64,000 nt of DNA from Chelativorans multitrophicus (GTDB lineage: Bacteria > Pseudomonadota > Alphaproteobacteria > Rhizobiales > Rhizobiaceae): positions 434,001-498,000 of the forward strand of contig NZ_JAAAPL010000001.1 of assembly GCF_011317445.1 (NCBI RefSeq), given 5' to 3'. Shown here piece by piece: positions 34,646 to 42,091 of this stretch (within the stretch, counting starts at the first letter, position 1; the number at the start of each line of letters is the position of its first letter). The notes below the pieces were generated by a model. That model was given only the letters and a program-made list of their open reading frames with translations, searched no databases and was not told the DNA's origin. Made by a program: the position numbers and the translations under genes.

Positions 34646-35596
34646 CTACTGCCAGGGCTCCGTCTTCCAGAGCGTCTCCAAGTCGGAATACTCCTTGGCG
34701 ATGAATGCCTTCACTTCTTCAGCGTTCATCGGATTCAAGCTTACGGAGCGCTTCTTCGCATCCTCCAGAAATGCCGGGTCCTTCACGACCTGCTCCACGC
34801 AGCCGGCAAGCTTGGCGCGGATTTCCTCCGGTACGCCGGCACGGGTGCCGAGCACGTGATTGGAGCCCGCGACGAGGTCAAAGCCCTGCTCGCGAAAGGT
34901 CGGCACGTCCTGCATTTCCGGCAGCCGCTCGGGCGTTGCCGTCGCAAGCACGTGCAGCTGGTCGCGGAAAGGCGCGGTTTCGTTGTTGGAGAGGCTGCCC
35001 ACCTGGATGTGGCCGCCGATCACCTCGTTGCGGACATTGCCGGCGCTTTCGAGCGGCAGCGTCGCAAACTTGACGCCCGCCATCTTGGCGAAACGCAGGC
35101 CGGTGAGATGATCCTCCGCGCCGAGCGAGGAGGTGCCGATGTTGATCGGCGTCGACGAACTCTTCGCCGCCTCGATCAGATCGGCGAGTGTCTTGATCGG
35201 GCTGTCCTTGCGTACGACCAGCGTGACATTCGTGCCGACGATATTGCCCAGAAGCTCGAACTGGTCGAGCTTGTAGGCGGTGCCCGTGATCGCGCCAATT
35301 TCGAAATTCGGCGCGTTCAGCGTAGAGATCATGTAGCCGTCGGGCTTTGAAGTTGCGAGCTCGGCAAAGCCGAGCTGACCGCTGGCGCCAGGCTTGTTGA
35401 TGACCACAAGCTCGGCATTGTTGCCAATGCACTTTGCCAGATAAGGCGCATAGGTGCGCGCCGCCACATCTGTGCCGCCACCGGCCCCGAACGGGACCTG
35501 GAAAATGATGGGGCGCTCCGGATATTCCGCCGCCGCGACACCGATGCCGCCACCCAGCACGGCTGCGGCCAAAAGACAGATTCCTGCCGATTTCAT
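34646..35596 (-). CDS. TctC-type receptor (TTT transporter), copy 3
   Basis: A 316-residue Bug/TctC receptor with signal peptide MKSAGICLLAAAVLGGGIGV ending AAAEYPE. It has IIFQVPFGAGGGTDVAARTY, SLGAEDHLTGLRFAKMAG and the terminal LWKTEPWQ. A strong GGGAGGAAGG site precedes the ATG at 35596. It is the first gene of the leftward operon from the 35.7-kb divergent promoter. Confidence 0.92.
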   Translation of the reverse strand: MKSAGICLLAAAVLGGGIGVAAAEYPERPIIFQVPFGAGGGTDVAARTYAPYLAKCIGNNAELVVINKPGASGQLGFAELATSKPDGYMISTLNAPNFEIGAITGTAYKLDQFELLGNIVGTNVTLVVRKDSPIKTLADLIEAAKSSSTPINIGTSSLGAEDHLTGLRFAKMAGVKFATLPLESAGNVRNEVIGGHIQVGSLSNNETAPFRDQLHVLATATPERLPEMQDVPTFREQGFDLVAGSNHVLGTRAGVPEEIRAKLAGCVEQVVKDPAFLEDAKKRSVSLNPMNAEEVKAFIAKEYSDLETLWKTEPWQ

Positions 35597-35690
35597 GACC
35601 TTCCTCCCATTGTTGCGGGTTCCCGGCTTTCGCCGCCTCCTGAACCCAAAAGATCGCGGAACCTCCTCCAAAGGCTCCGGTCAATTGCTT

Positions 35691-35720
35691 TTGTATACAG
35701 AAATATGCAAGGATATGCAA
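35691..35720. promoter_or_regulatory. GntR-type operator candidate, divergent promoter
   Basis: TTGTATACAG (35691-35700) is followed by AATATGCAAGGATATGCAA, which contains two ATATGCAA repeats. It lies midway between the leftward tctC operon and the rightward enolase-superfamily gene and shares the GTATAC core found in the other island promoters. Confidence 0.6.
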
Positions 35721-35753
35721 ATAGGTTTCAGGAGGGTTTCTGAGGAGGAGCGC

Positions 35754-36863
35754 ATGAAGATCACCGACGTCACGATCACCATGTTCGAGAAGCCGATCCC
35801 CCCGGCTTCGTACGGGCGGCACACCCTGCCCGGATCCGGCAAGCTGACAATGGGTTTGCTGAAGGTCTCGACCGATGAGGGGGTCGACGGCCATGCCTTC
35901 CTCGGATCGCCCGTGCGCACCGCGGAACTCGACGCCGCCTCGCTTATCATCGCGCTCAAGCCCGTCGTGGTCGGGCGCGACCCGCTCCAGCGCGAAGCAA
36001 TTTACAAGGATCTCGCCCGCCGCGCGGGACTTTCCACCTGGCGCTGCGTCGGCGCCATCGACGTGGCGTTGTGGGACATCGCAGGCAAGGTGGCGGGGCT
36101 GCCGATTTATCAGCTGATCGGCGGCTTCAGGGAAAAGGCGCCGGCTTATGCCAGTTCGCCCGGCTGGGCGGAGGTGGAGCAATATGTCGAAGAAGCCCAG
36201 ACGGTGAAGGCACATGGCTACGCCGCCTATAAAGTGCATCCGCCTCGCCTCGGCTGGGAAATGGATTTGAAAGTTGCCCGCGCGGTGCGCCGGGTGGTCG
36301 GCGACCACTATCGGCTGATGTTCGATTCGACCGGCGTCTACACCTATGCCGAAGCACTGAAGGTGGGGAGGGAGCTGGAGGAACTCGGCTACTACTGGTT
36401 CGAGGACCCCCTCCCCTTCGAAGACATCTACAACTACACCAAGCTCAAGCAGAAGCTCGAAATCCAGATCATGGCGACCGAGCTTTCACCCGGCGCGTTC
36501 CATGCTTACGAGCCATGGGTATCGCAAAAGGCGACAGATGCGCTGCGCGGCGACGTAGCATTGAAGGGCGGCATCACCGCCTGCCTCAAGACAGCGCATC
36601 TCGCCGAAGCCTTCCGCCTCAATTACGAGCTGCATCACGGCGGGAATTCGCTCAACAATGTCGCAAACCTGCATGTCTTCTGCGCCATCCCCAACACGGA
36701 ATTTTTCGAGGTCGTGTTGCCGGACGAAGCGCAGAAGTGCGGGCTGGTCGTGGATCTTTCCGTCGGCTCTGACGGCTTCGTCCATGTGCCGAAGGGGCCG
36801 GGACTCGGCGCCGAGATCGACTTCGATCTGATCGAAAAATCAAAGATCGGGCTGCTTTCCTGA
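35754..36863 (+). CDS. Enolase-superfamily enzyme (MR subgroup)
   Basis: A 369-residue mandelate racemase-type enzyme. GYAAYKVHPP gives the KxH motif on strand 2. LMFDSTG, YWFEDPLPFED and MATELSPG supply metal ligands Asp, Glu and Glu. YELHHGGNS has the late catalytic His. This set is typical of sugar-acid or hydroxyacid dehydratases. GAGGAGCGC precedes the ATG at 35754; upstream in-frame sequence is promoter. It differs from its neighbour at 32413 in the strand-2 motif, so it likely has a different substrate. Confidence 0.9.
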   Translation: MKITDVTITMFEKPIPPASYGRHTLPGSGKLTMGLLKVSTDEGVDGHAFLGSPVRTAELDAASLIIALKPVVVGRDPLQREAIYKDLARRAGLSTWRCVGAIDVALWDIAGKVAGLPIYQLIGGFREKAPAYASSPGWAEVEQYVEEAQTVKAHGYAAYKVHPPRLGWEMDLKVARAVRRVVGDHYRLMFDSTGVYTYAEALKVGRELEELGYYWFEDPLPFEDIYNYTKLKQKLEIQIMATELSPGAFHAYEPWVSQKATDALRGDVALKGGITACLKTAHLAEAFRLNYELHHGGNSLNNVANLHVFCAIPNTEFFEVVLPDEAQKCGLVVDLSVGSDGFVHVPKGPGLGAEIDFDLIEKSKIGLLS

Positions 36864-36896
36864 GCTGGACGCGCACCCGAACAAAGGAGAGGGAAC

Positions 36897-37268
36897 GTGG
36901 CGGACAATATCGCGGATGAAATCCTGGAGGCTGAGGCCACCCGCTGCAACGCGCTTACGAATGCGGACGCGGCCGCGCTCGGCTCATTGCTGGCCGACGA
37001 CTTTCTCTACGTCCACGCCAGCGGACGAACGGAGGACAAGAAGGCGTATATCGGCTCCATAACGTCCGGTGCATTCCAGCTGAAGGCATTTGAGCGGCGC
37101 AACGTGCTGGTCCGGAAAACGGAGAACACGGCCGTGATGTCGGGTGAAATTTCCGTCACCCGCGAGGAAGGGCAGAACACGCGCGTAACCGAGTTTGCAT
37201 TTCTCGGCGTCTGGAGCAGAAGCGCGGAAAGCTGGCGCCTGCTCTATTGGAAGCATACGAAGATTTGA
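36897..37268 (+). CDS. NTF2-like (SnoaL/DUF4440) protein
   Basis: A 123-residue cone-shaped NTF2-like protein with ILEAEATRCNALTNADAAAL at the start, LLADDFLYVHASGRTEDK, and the end FAFLGVWSRSAESWRLLYW. Relatives are isomerases, dehydratases or accessory proteins. It starts with GTG after AAAGGAGAGGG. It follows the enolase-superfamily gene by 33 bases and probably handles an unstable intermediate of the same step. The function is inferred from context only. Confidence 0.8.
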   Translation: MADNIADEILEAEATRCNALTNADAAALGSLLADDFLYVHASGRTEDKKAYIGSITSGAFQLKAFERRNVLVRKTENTAVMSGEISVTREEGQNTRVTEFAFLGVWSRSAESWRLLYWKHTKI

Positions 37269-37278
37269 GGAAAAGGCG

Positions 37279-37307
37279 CCCACCCTCCCCCTTGTGGGAA
37301 GGGTGGG
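37279..37307. terminator. Hairpin between convergent genes
   Basis: The stem CCCACCCT/AGGGTGGG with a GC-rich loop lies between the NTF2-like gene and the convergent ThDP-enzyme gene. There is no T-run on either side, so it is a weak bidirectional terminator candidate. Confidence 0.5.
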
Positions 37308-37314
37308 AACCCCG

Positions 37315-37914
37315 CTAAATCGCTTCCCTCACGCCCAGCCCGCGCATGAAACGCTCGCGGATCTGCACGGGATCGCGGTGCGTGGTGGCCGCCGGCTTGG
37401 CACTATCGATCTTGACGGCGATGAAGAAGGGCCCCTCCTCCGAAAGCGCGCGGTCGACCAGCTGTTCGAAGTGGGCCTCGTCCTTCGCCCAAAACGATTT
37501 TTCAAGGCCGGAGGCGCGGGCGAGCCCCACCACATCGACAACCGTGGCGGTGGCGGCAGGCTGCCCGCCGGTGATCTGATAGGCGCCGTTGTCCCAGACG
37601 ATCATGACGAGGTTCCTCTGGTTGCGGCTGGCGATGGTCCCAAGCGCGCCCACTTGCATGAGAAGCGAGCCGTCGCCCTCGAGCCCGATGACGCGGCGTT
37701 TCGGCTGCGCGATCGCGACCCCGAGCGCGATGGGAAATGCAAGGCCCATGGAGCCAAGCATATAAAAATTCTGCGGCCGCTGGCCGGCGCCCCAGAGCTC
37801 GAAATTCGTCCAGCCGATACCGCCGACGACGGCTTCCTCGTTCCTGAGTTTGCTGACCAGTCGCTTCGTCAGGTCGGCCCGGCTCATCACCTTGCGTTCG
37901 TTGCTTTCCGGCAT
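37315..37914 (-). CDS. ThDP decarboxylase, pyrophosphate-binding subunit (pair 1)
   Basis: A 199-residue C-terminal half of a split ThDP-dependent decarboxylase like the sulfopyruvate decarboxylase beta chain (ComE). GSMGLAFPIALGVAIAQPKR leads into the ThDP/Mg motif GLEGDGSLLMQVGALGT ending at WDNGAYQITGG. It must pair with the product of the gene directly upstream (gap of two bases). Together they should decarboxylate a 2-oxo acid to an aldehyde, matching the Ldh-type dehydrogenase in the same operon that would produce the 2-oxo acid. Confidence 0.87.
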   Translation of the reverse strand: MPESNERKVMSRADLTKRLVSKLRNEEAVVGGIGWTNFELWGAGQRPQNFYMLGSMGLAFPIALGVAIAQPKRRVIGLEGDGSLLMQVGALGTIASRNQRNLVMIVWDNGAYQITGGQPAATATVVDVVGLARASGLEKSFWAKDEAHFEQLVDRALSEEGPFFIAVKIDSAKPAATTHRDPVQIRERFMRGLGVREAI

Positions 37915-37916
37915 GA

Positions 37917-38465
37917 TCAGACCTCCCTCTTCTTCTCGACCTTGCCGCCGGTGAGCAGCGCGTTCAGGATGATGGCGGCCGGAGCCTGGGTGGAGACGGC
38001 TTGGCTGACGGTCCGGTCGACGACGAAGGCGACCTCGTCCAACCGGCGCAGCGTATGGTTCTCGATGCCCATCGATTCAAGCGCCGGGCGCATTGTGCGG
38101 CAGACCATCGCCTGGCCGAGATTGAACTCGCCGAGCGTGCCGCGCTCGGAAATGATCATGAGAAGCGGGATTTGGTAGGGCACGGCAAGCGAGGCGAGCA
38201 CGTTCGGCAGCGTCGCAAACCCACTCGTCTGCATCAGCACCACGCCGAGCGTGCCGCCCAGCCACGCCCCTGTCGCGACGCCGACCGCCTCCTCCTCCCG
38301 CGCGCAGCAGAAGGTGGTGAAAAATGGGTCCGCGTGGAGCCCTCTGATCAAGGGTGAAAGCACATTGTCCGGCACATAGGTGGCGAGCCTGACATTGTTT
38401 TCCTTAAGCACGTCCCTGATGATCTCATGCCACGCGCGCTGACCGTCCGGTTCCGCGGAACTCAT
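37917..38465 (-). CDS. ThDP decarboxylase, pyrimidine-binding subunit (pair 1)
   Basis: A 182-residue N-terminal half of a split decarboxylase, ComD-like. The catalytic Glu lies in CAREEEAVGVATGAWLGG, followed by VVLMQTSGFATLPNVLASLA and MIISERGTLGEFNLGQ. It starts 67 bases after the tctA stop and ends two bases before its partner. The order Ldh, TctB, TctA, alpha, beta resembles sulfolactate/sulfopyruvate modules, but no sulfolyase or sulfoacetaldehyde acetyltransferase gene is present, so another 2-oxo acid is equally possible. Confidence 0.87.
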   Translation of the reverse strand: MSSAEPDGQRAWHEIIRDVLKENNVRLATYVPDNVLSPLIRGLHADPFFTTFCCAREEEAVGVATGAWLGGTLGVVLMQTSGFATLPNVLASLAVPYQIPLLMIISERGTLGEFNLGQAMVCRTMRPALESMGIENHTLRRLDEVAFVVDRTVSQAVSTQAPAAIILNALLTGGKVEKKREV

Positions 38466-38532
38466 TCTTTGCTCCTCAATCTATTCTACAAAATGCAAGC
38501 AGGAGGCGGGCAAGCCGCCGCCTTCCCGTGTG

Positions 38533-40059
38533 TTACTGCTCAGCCGAGACCTGACGCTCACCGCCGCTTTCCCTGCGCTTTCGCCAATCCTGATAGGCGC
38601 GGTAGAGCGGAAACGTAACGATCAGAATGGTCAGGATGATGAGAATGATGCAGATCGGGCGGAAGATGAGAATGCCGTAGTCGCCGGCCGACATCATCAG
38701 CGAGACACGCAGGTTGAACTCCGCTTTCGCCCCGAGCACGAGGCCGATGATTACCGGCGCGATCGGGAAGTCGAAGCGGATCATCGCCAGGCCCACCACG
38801 CCGAAGAAGGCCGCCACATAGACATCGAACATCGAATTTTGCGAGGCGAACACGCCCGCGCTCGCAATTACGATGATGAGCGGCAGCAGCAGCGTCGTCG
38901 GGATGCGCAGCACATTGGCGAAGATGCGGCTCGCCAGCGCTCCACCCAGCGGTACCAATAAAAGCGCGGTGATCACCAGCGCCCACGAATAGCCGTAGAC
39001 GATATTCGGTGCGTCGCGGAAAAGCTGCGGGCCGGGCTGGAAGCCCTGGATCAGCAGCGCGCCCAGCATCAGCGCTGCGACATTGCTGCCGGGCACCCCG
39101 AGGGTCAGCGTGGGAATCAGCGCGGAAGCATTGTCGGCGGCGTTCACGCATTCGGCGGCTGCGAGGCCCTCAATGCTACCCTTGCCGAATTTTTCCGGGT
39201 TTTTGGAGACGCGCTTTGCCTCGTTGTAGGCGATGAATGAGGCGATCGCCGAGCCCGGCAGGATGCCGTTGATGATGCCGATGAAGGACGCAACCGACCA
39301 GGCCCGCCACACGCCGGCGATGGTCCAGATTTTTTCCGAGACGATGCGGATCTTGTTTATCGATGCGGCCGCGCTTTGGCGTTTGCGGGCGTGGCGGACC
39401 AGGTTCCAGGCAGGCGGGAGCGAGAACATGCCCACCATGACCGCCACCGTGGCGACGCCGTTGACGAGTTCGAGCATGCCGAAGGTGTATCGCTCGTGGC
39501 CCGACACATTGTCGAGCCCGATGGTGCCGATCAGCAGACCGAAGCAGGCCGCTATGAAGCCCTTCAACAGATCATTGCCAAGAAGGGCCGCGACCGTCGC
39601 GATGCCGAAGACATTGACCCAGAAAATCTCTGGCGGGCCGAAGGCCAGCGCCACCTTAGCGAGCGGCGGCGCGAGCAGAATCAGCGACAGCGCGCTCAGG
39701 CTGCCGCCCACGGCACAGGACATCGCCGAAAGGTTGATCGCGCCGCCAGCCTTGCCTTGCTGCGCCAGCGGATGACCATCCCACGTCGTCACGATGGCGC
39801 CGGGCGTACCCGGCATGTTGAGCAGGATCGCCGGAATGGCGCCCCCTTGCGAACTGCCGTTGTGAATGCCGGCGAGCAGCGCCAGCGCAGGCAGCGGGCC
39901 CATGCCGTAGGTGAAGGGAATCGCCAGCGCAATGCCCAGGGTGGCGCCGATGCCGGGAAGCGCGCCAAGGCAAATGCCGAGGCAGGTGCCGGCTATCATG
40001 GCGACGATCGTTCCGATCGTCATCATTTCGATCAGCGCGGTGAAGATGTCGTGAAACAT
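38533..40059 (-). CDS. tctA: TTT transporter large membrane protein TctA
   Basis: A 508-residue membrane protein with about 12 helices. It carries the TctA signatures GICLGALPGIGATLGIALAI, GIHNGSSQGGAIPAILLNMP with GTPGAIVTTWDGHP, and the second repeat GIINGILPGSAIASFIAYNE with LTLGVPGSNVAALMLGAL. It conducts sodium- or proton-driven uptake of carboxylates delivered by TctC proteins. ATG 40059 with GGTGG upstream is preferred over the GTG at 40068. It is the only tctA in the window. Confidence 0.93.
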   Translation of the reverse strand: MFHDIFTALIEMMTIGTIVAMIAGTCLGICLGALPGIGATLGIALAIPFTYGMGPLPALALLAGIHNGSSQGGAIPAILLNMPGTPGAIVTTWDGHPLAQQGKAGGAINLSAMSCAVGGSLSALSLILLAPPLAKVALAFGPPEIFWVNVFGIATVAALLGNDLLKGFIAACFGLLIGTIGLDNVSGHERYTFGMLELVNGVATVAVMVGMFSLPPAWNLVRHARKRQSAAASINKIRIVSEKIWTIAGVWRAWSVASFIGIINGILPGSAIASFIAYNEAKRVSKNPEKFGKGSIEGLAAAECVNAADNASALIPTLTLGVPGSNVAALMLGALLIQGFQPGPQLFRDAPNIVYGYSWALVITALLLVPLGGALASRIFANVLRIPTTLLLPLIIVIASAGVFASQNSMFDVYVAAFFGVVGLAMIRFDFPIAPVIIGLVLGAKAEFNLRVSLMMSAGDYGILIFRPICIILIILTILIVTFPLYRAYQDWRKRRESGGERQVSAEQ

Positions 40060-40068
40060 GATGTCCAC

Positions 40069-40521
40069 CTAGATCCCGAACAGCTCGAGGATCAGATCCC
40101 TCGGCAGCGGGGTGTGAAAAACGTGGGCGAACAGGTAATAGAGCGCGCCGACGAAGCAGAAGGCCGTCAGCCAGATCACCAGGTGGTTGCGCATCCCCAG
40201 CGCGTAGGACATCACGATGACGAATGCGACGCTCGCGGTCACGAAACCGAGCGGCACGATCAGCGCTACATAGCCGATCGTCGCGATCACGCAGAACGTG
40301 ATGACGTCCCTCTCCGACCGCTCCATTTTCGGGGTGCCTTCCGGGATGGCAGCGGGCCAAAAGACGGCGCGCAGAAACATACCCGCGGCAGCGATCATCA
40401 TGATCACCGCCAGGCCGCGGGGAAACAGTTCGGCGCCTCCGCCATAGTTTTGCGCCAGCACGAACGCGCCCAGCGAGAAAAAAAAGACAACGACCGAGCT
40501 GACCGTATCTTTAGCGATCAT
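40069..40521 (-). CDS. tctB: TTT transporter small membrane protein TctB
   Basis: A 150-residue protein with four hydrophobic helices (VSSVVVFFFSLGAFVLAQNY, GLAVIMMIAAAGMFLRAVFW, ITFCVIATIGYVALIVPLGF, LVIWLTAFCFVGALYYLFAH), the normal size and layout of TctB. The ATG at 40521 has GGGGAGG upstream; the longer frame runs into intergenic DNA. It is followed by tctA after nine bases. Its gene and tctA must serve all five tctC receptors unless other pairs lie outside this window. Confidence 0.92.
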   Translation of the reverse strand: MIAKDTVSSVVVFFFSLGAFVLAQNYGGGAELFPRGLAVIMMIAAAGMFLRAVFWPAAIPEGTPKMERSERDVITFCVIATIGYVALIVPLGFVTASVAFVIVMSYALGMRNHLVIWLTAFCFVGALYYLFAHVFHTPLPRDLILELFGI

Positions 40522-40676
40522 GGCAACCTCCCCAGTGAAGCCGACGGCGATCCCGAGCCTATCGCGCAAATACCCAGCATTCTTCCTCCCTGAACGCTCC
40601 GCCTGTTTTGCCGGGCGGTCCGACTGTTCCCAACGGGAACGATTTTCACTTCGGCCGCCGCATGGCGGCCCGTCAC

Positions 40677-41804
40677 TCATTTTGAGCGTGCAAGCTCCAG
40701 TTTGCCCGCCGGTGCCAGCCCGCTCGGGCCGTCATCGGCGCCGTCGAGCAGCCATTCCACGCCCGCTGCCTCAGCCACCGCGATAAGCTTCGCGCGCAGG
40801 CCCTTGCCTATCGGGACACCTTCGCGCAGCCGCTCCTCCGCCATTTTCCATTGCGGGTCGCCGGCAACCATGACCGGCGTTCCCTCCTCCACCGGCTTGG
40901 TGTTGCGCAGGGCGGCGCAGAACGTGCCGACATCGGTTTCGAATTCGCCGGCATCCCGGAAAAGCTTCGGATCGAGCGCAAGGTAGAAGTGGCCAATGTC
41001 GAAACCCTTCGGCTTCTTCGTGTGCATCGGGTCCGTAATAAGGGTTGAGCCCGAGAGGCAGGAGGACAGGATATTGACCATCACAGAAAGACCATACCCC
41101 TTGTAACTCGCGCCTTCCGGCGTGCCGCCGAGCGGGGACATGAAGCCGCCACGCCGCGTCACATCGAGGGGGTCCGTGGTGGGCTCGCCATTGCTATCCG
41201 TGCCCCAACCGATCGGCATCGAAGCGTTTTCGTTCATCTTATTACGAATCTTGCCATAGGCGACAGTGGTAGTCGCCATATCGAGCAGAAAAGGGTTCTC
41301 GTCGGTGCTTGGCGCGGCAAAGGACAGCGGATCCGTGCCCAGCTTCGCTTCCGCGCCATTGGTCGGCGCCACGCGGATGCCGGCTGCGCTCGTCGCGCCC
41401 ATGGCGATCAGGCCCGCGCGGGCCGCAAGCTCGGTGAAATAGCCGACGGCGCCGAAATGCGAGGAATTGCGTACCGAAGCCACGGCGATGCCGCTCGCCT
41501 TCGCTTTCTCTATCGCTGCGTCGGCTGCCATTGCATAGGCAATGTGCCCCATACCGCCATCGCCGTCGATCAGGACCGAAACCGGCGTTTCGCGGACCAC
41601 CTTGAAATCGGCATTCATCTTCAGGCGGCCAGCCCGAAAGCGCATGTCATATTCCACCAGCATGGAGATGCCGTGACTTTCAACGCCGTGGAGATCGGCC
41701 CAGCCAAGAATATCGGCGGTGCGCGCGGCCTGGGCTTCGGGCATCCCCCAGGCCAGGAGAATGGTTTCGATCTGCCGGCGGTGTTGAGGATAAGGGCACG
41801 CCAT
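40677..41804 (-). CDS. Ldh-family (malate/sulfolactate-type) dehydrogenase
   Basis: A 375-residue member of the type-2 malate/L-lactate dehydrogenase family, which includes ComC (L-sulfolactate dehydrogenase), ureidoglycolate and 2,3-diketogulonate dehydrogenases. GWADLHGVESHGISMLVEYD holds the conserved catalytic His. SVRNSSHFGAVGYFTELAAR and PLSFAAPSTDENPFLLDMAT are family signatures. It uses NAD(P) to oxidise a 2-hydroxy acid. It is the first gene of the leftward operon that continues with tctB, tctA and a split decarboxylase. It is divergent from the TcuA-like gene. Confidence 0.9.
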   Translation of the reverse strand: MACPYPQHRRQIETILLAWGMPEAQAARTADILGWADLHGVESHGISMLVEYDMRFRAGRLKMNADFKVVRETPVSVLIDGDGGMGHIAYAMAADAAIEKAKASGIAVASVRNSSHFGAVGYFTELAARAGLIAMGATSAAGIRVAPTNGAEAKLGTDPLSFAAPSTDENPFLLDMATTTVAYGKIRNKMNENASMPIGWGTDSNGEPTTDPLDVTRRGGFMSPLGGTPEGASYKGYGLSVMVNILSSCLSGSTLITDPMHTKKPKGFDIGHFYLALDPKLFRDAGEFETDVGTFCAALRNTKPVEEGTPVMVAGDPQWKMAEERLREGVPIGKGLRAKLIAVAEAAGVEWLLDGADDGPSGLAPAGKLELARSK

Positions 41805-41955
41805 CAGCCTCGACTCCTTCCAATTATCCAGCGCGGGAAGATTGGGAACGGGCCGCGCTGAATGGCAAAGCCCGCCCCGAGCGCTGTTTCGCCTTTCCGG
41901 TCAGGCGTGAGCGGCTTGCCGCATCCGCCAGCCTCGTATAGTAATGTCGACAATC

Positions 41956-42050
41956 GTATACAGAAGAACCCGGACATTCAACCCTTCCCTCCCCTTCCTC
42001 CACCATCCAAAGGAAAAAGCAGAAAAACACTTGCGCATACATTTGTATAC
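41956..42050. promoter_or_regulatory. Two GntR-type operators, divergent promoter
   Basis: In the 287-base divergent region, AATCGTATACAGAAG (core 41956-41961) and ATTTGTATACGATAG (core 42045-42050) each hold a GTATAC centre. The cores are 89 bases apart, one near each divergent start, so each could control one direction. Confidence 0.65.
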
Positions 42051-42091
42051 GATAGATTGCGCATGGCAAGACGAAAACACAGCAGGCGGCA

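Noticed and set aside
33983-35350. 455-codon plus-strand frame across two tctC genes
   Set aside because: It spans two separate well-supported genes and their gap on the opposite strand, which a real gene would not do.
34878-36308. 476-codon minus-strand frame across the 35.7-kb divergent promoter
   Set aside because: It overlaps two confident genes and the promoter between them, and shows no family motif.
37279-37307. Third copy of the MITE-like element
   Set aside because: It shares only a CCCTTGTGGG word with copy A; the diagnostic end boxes are absent, so it is treated as a simple hairpin.
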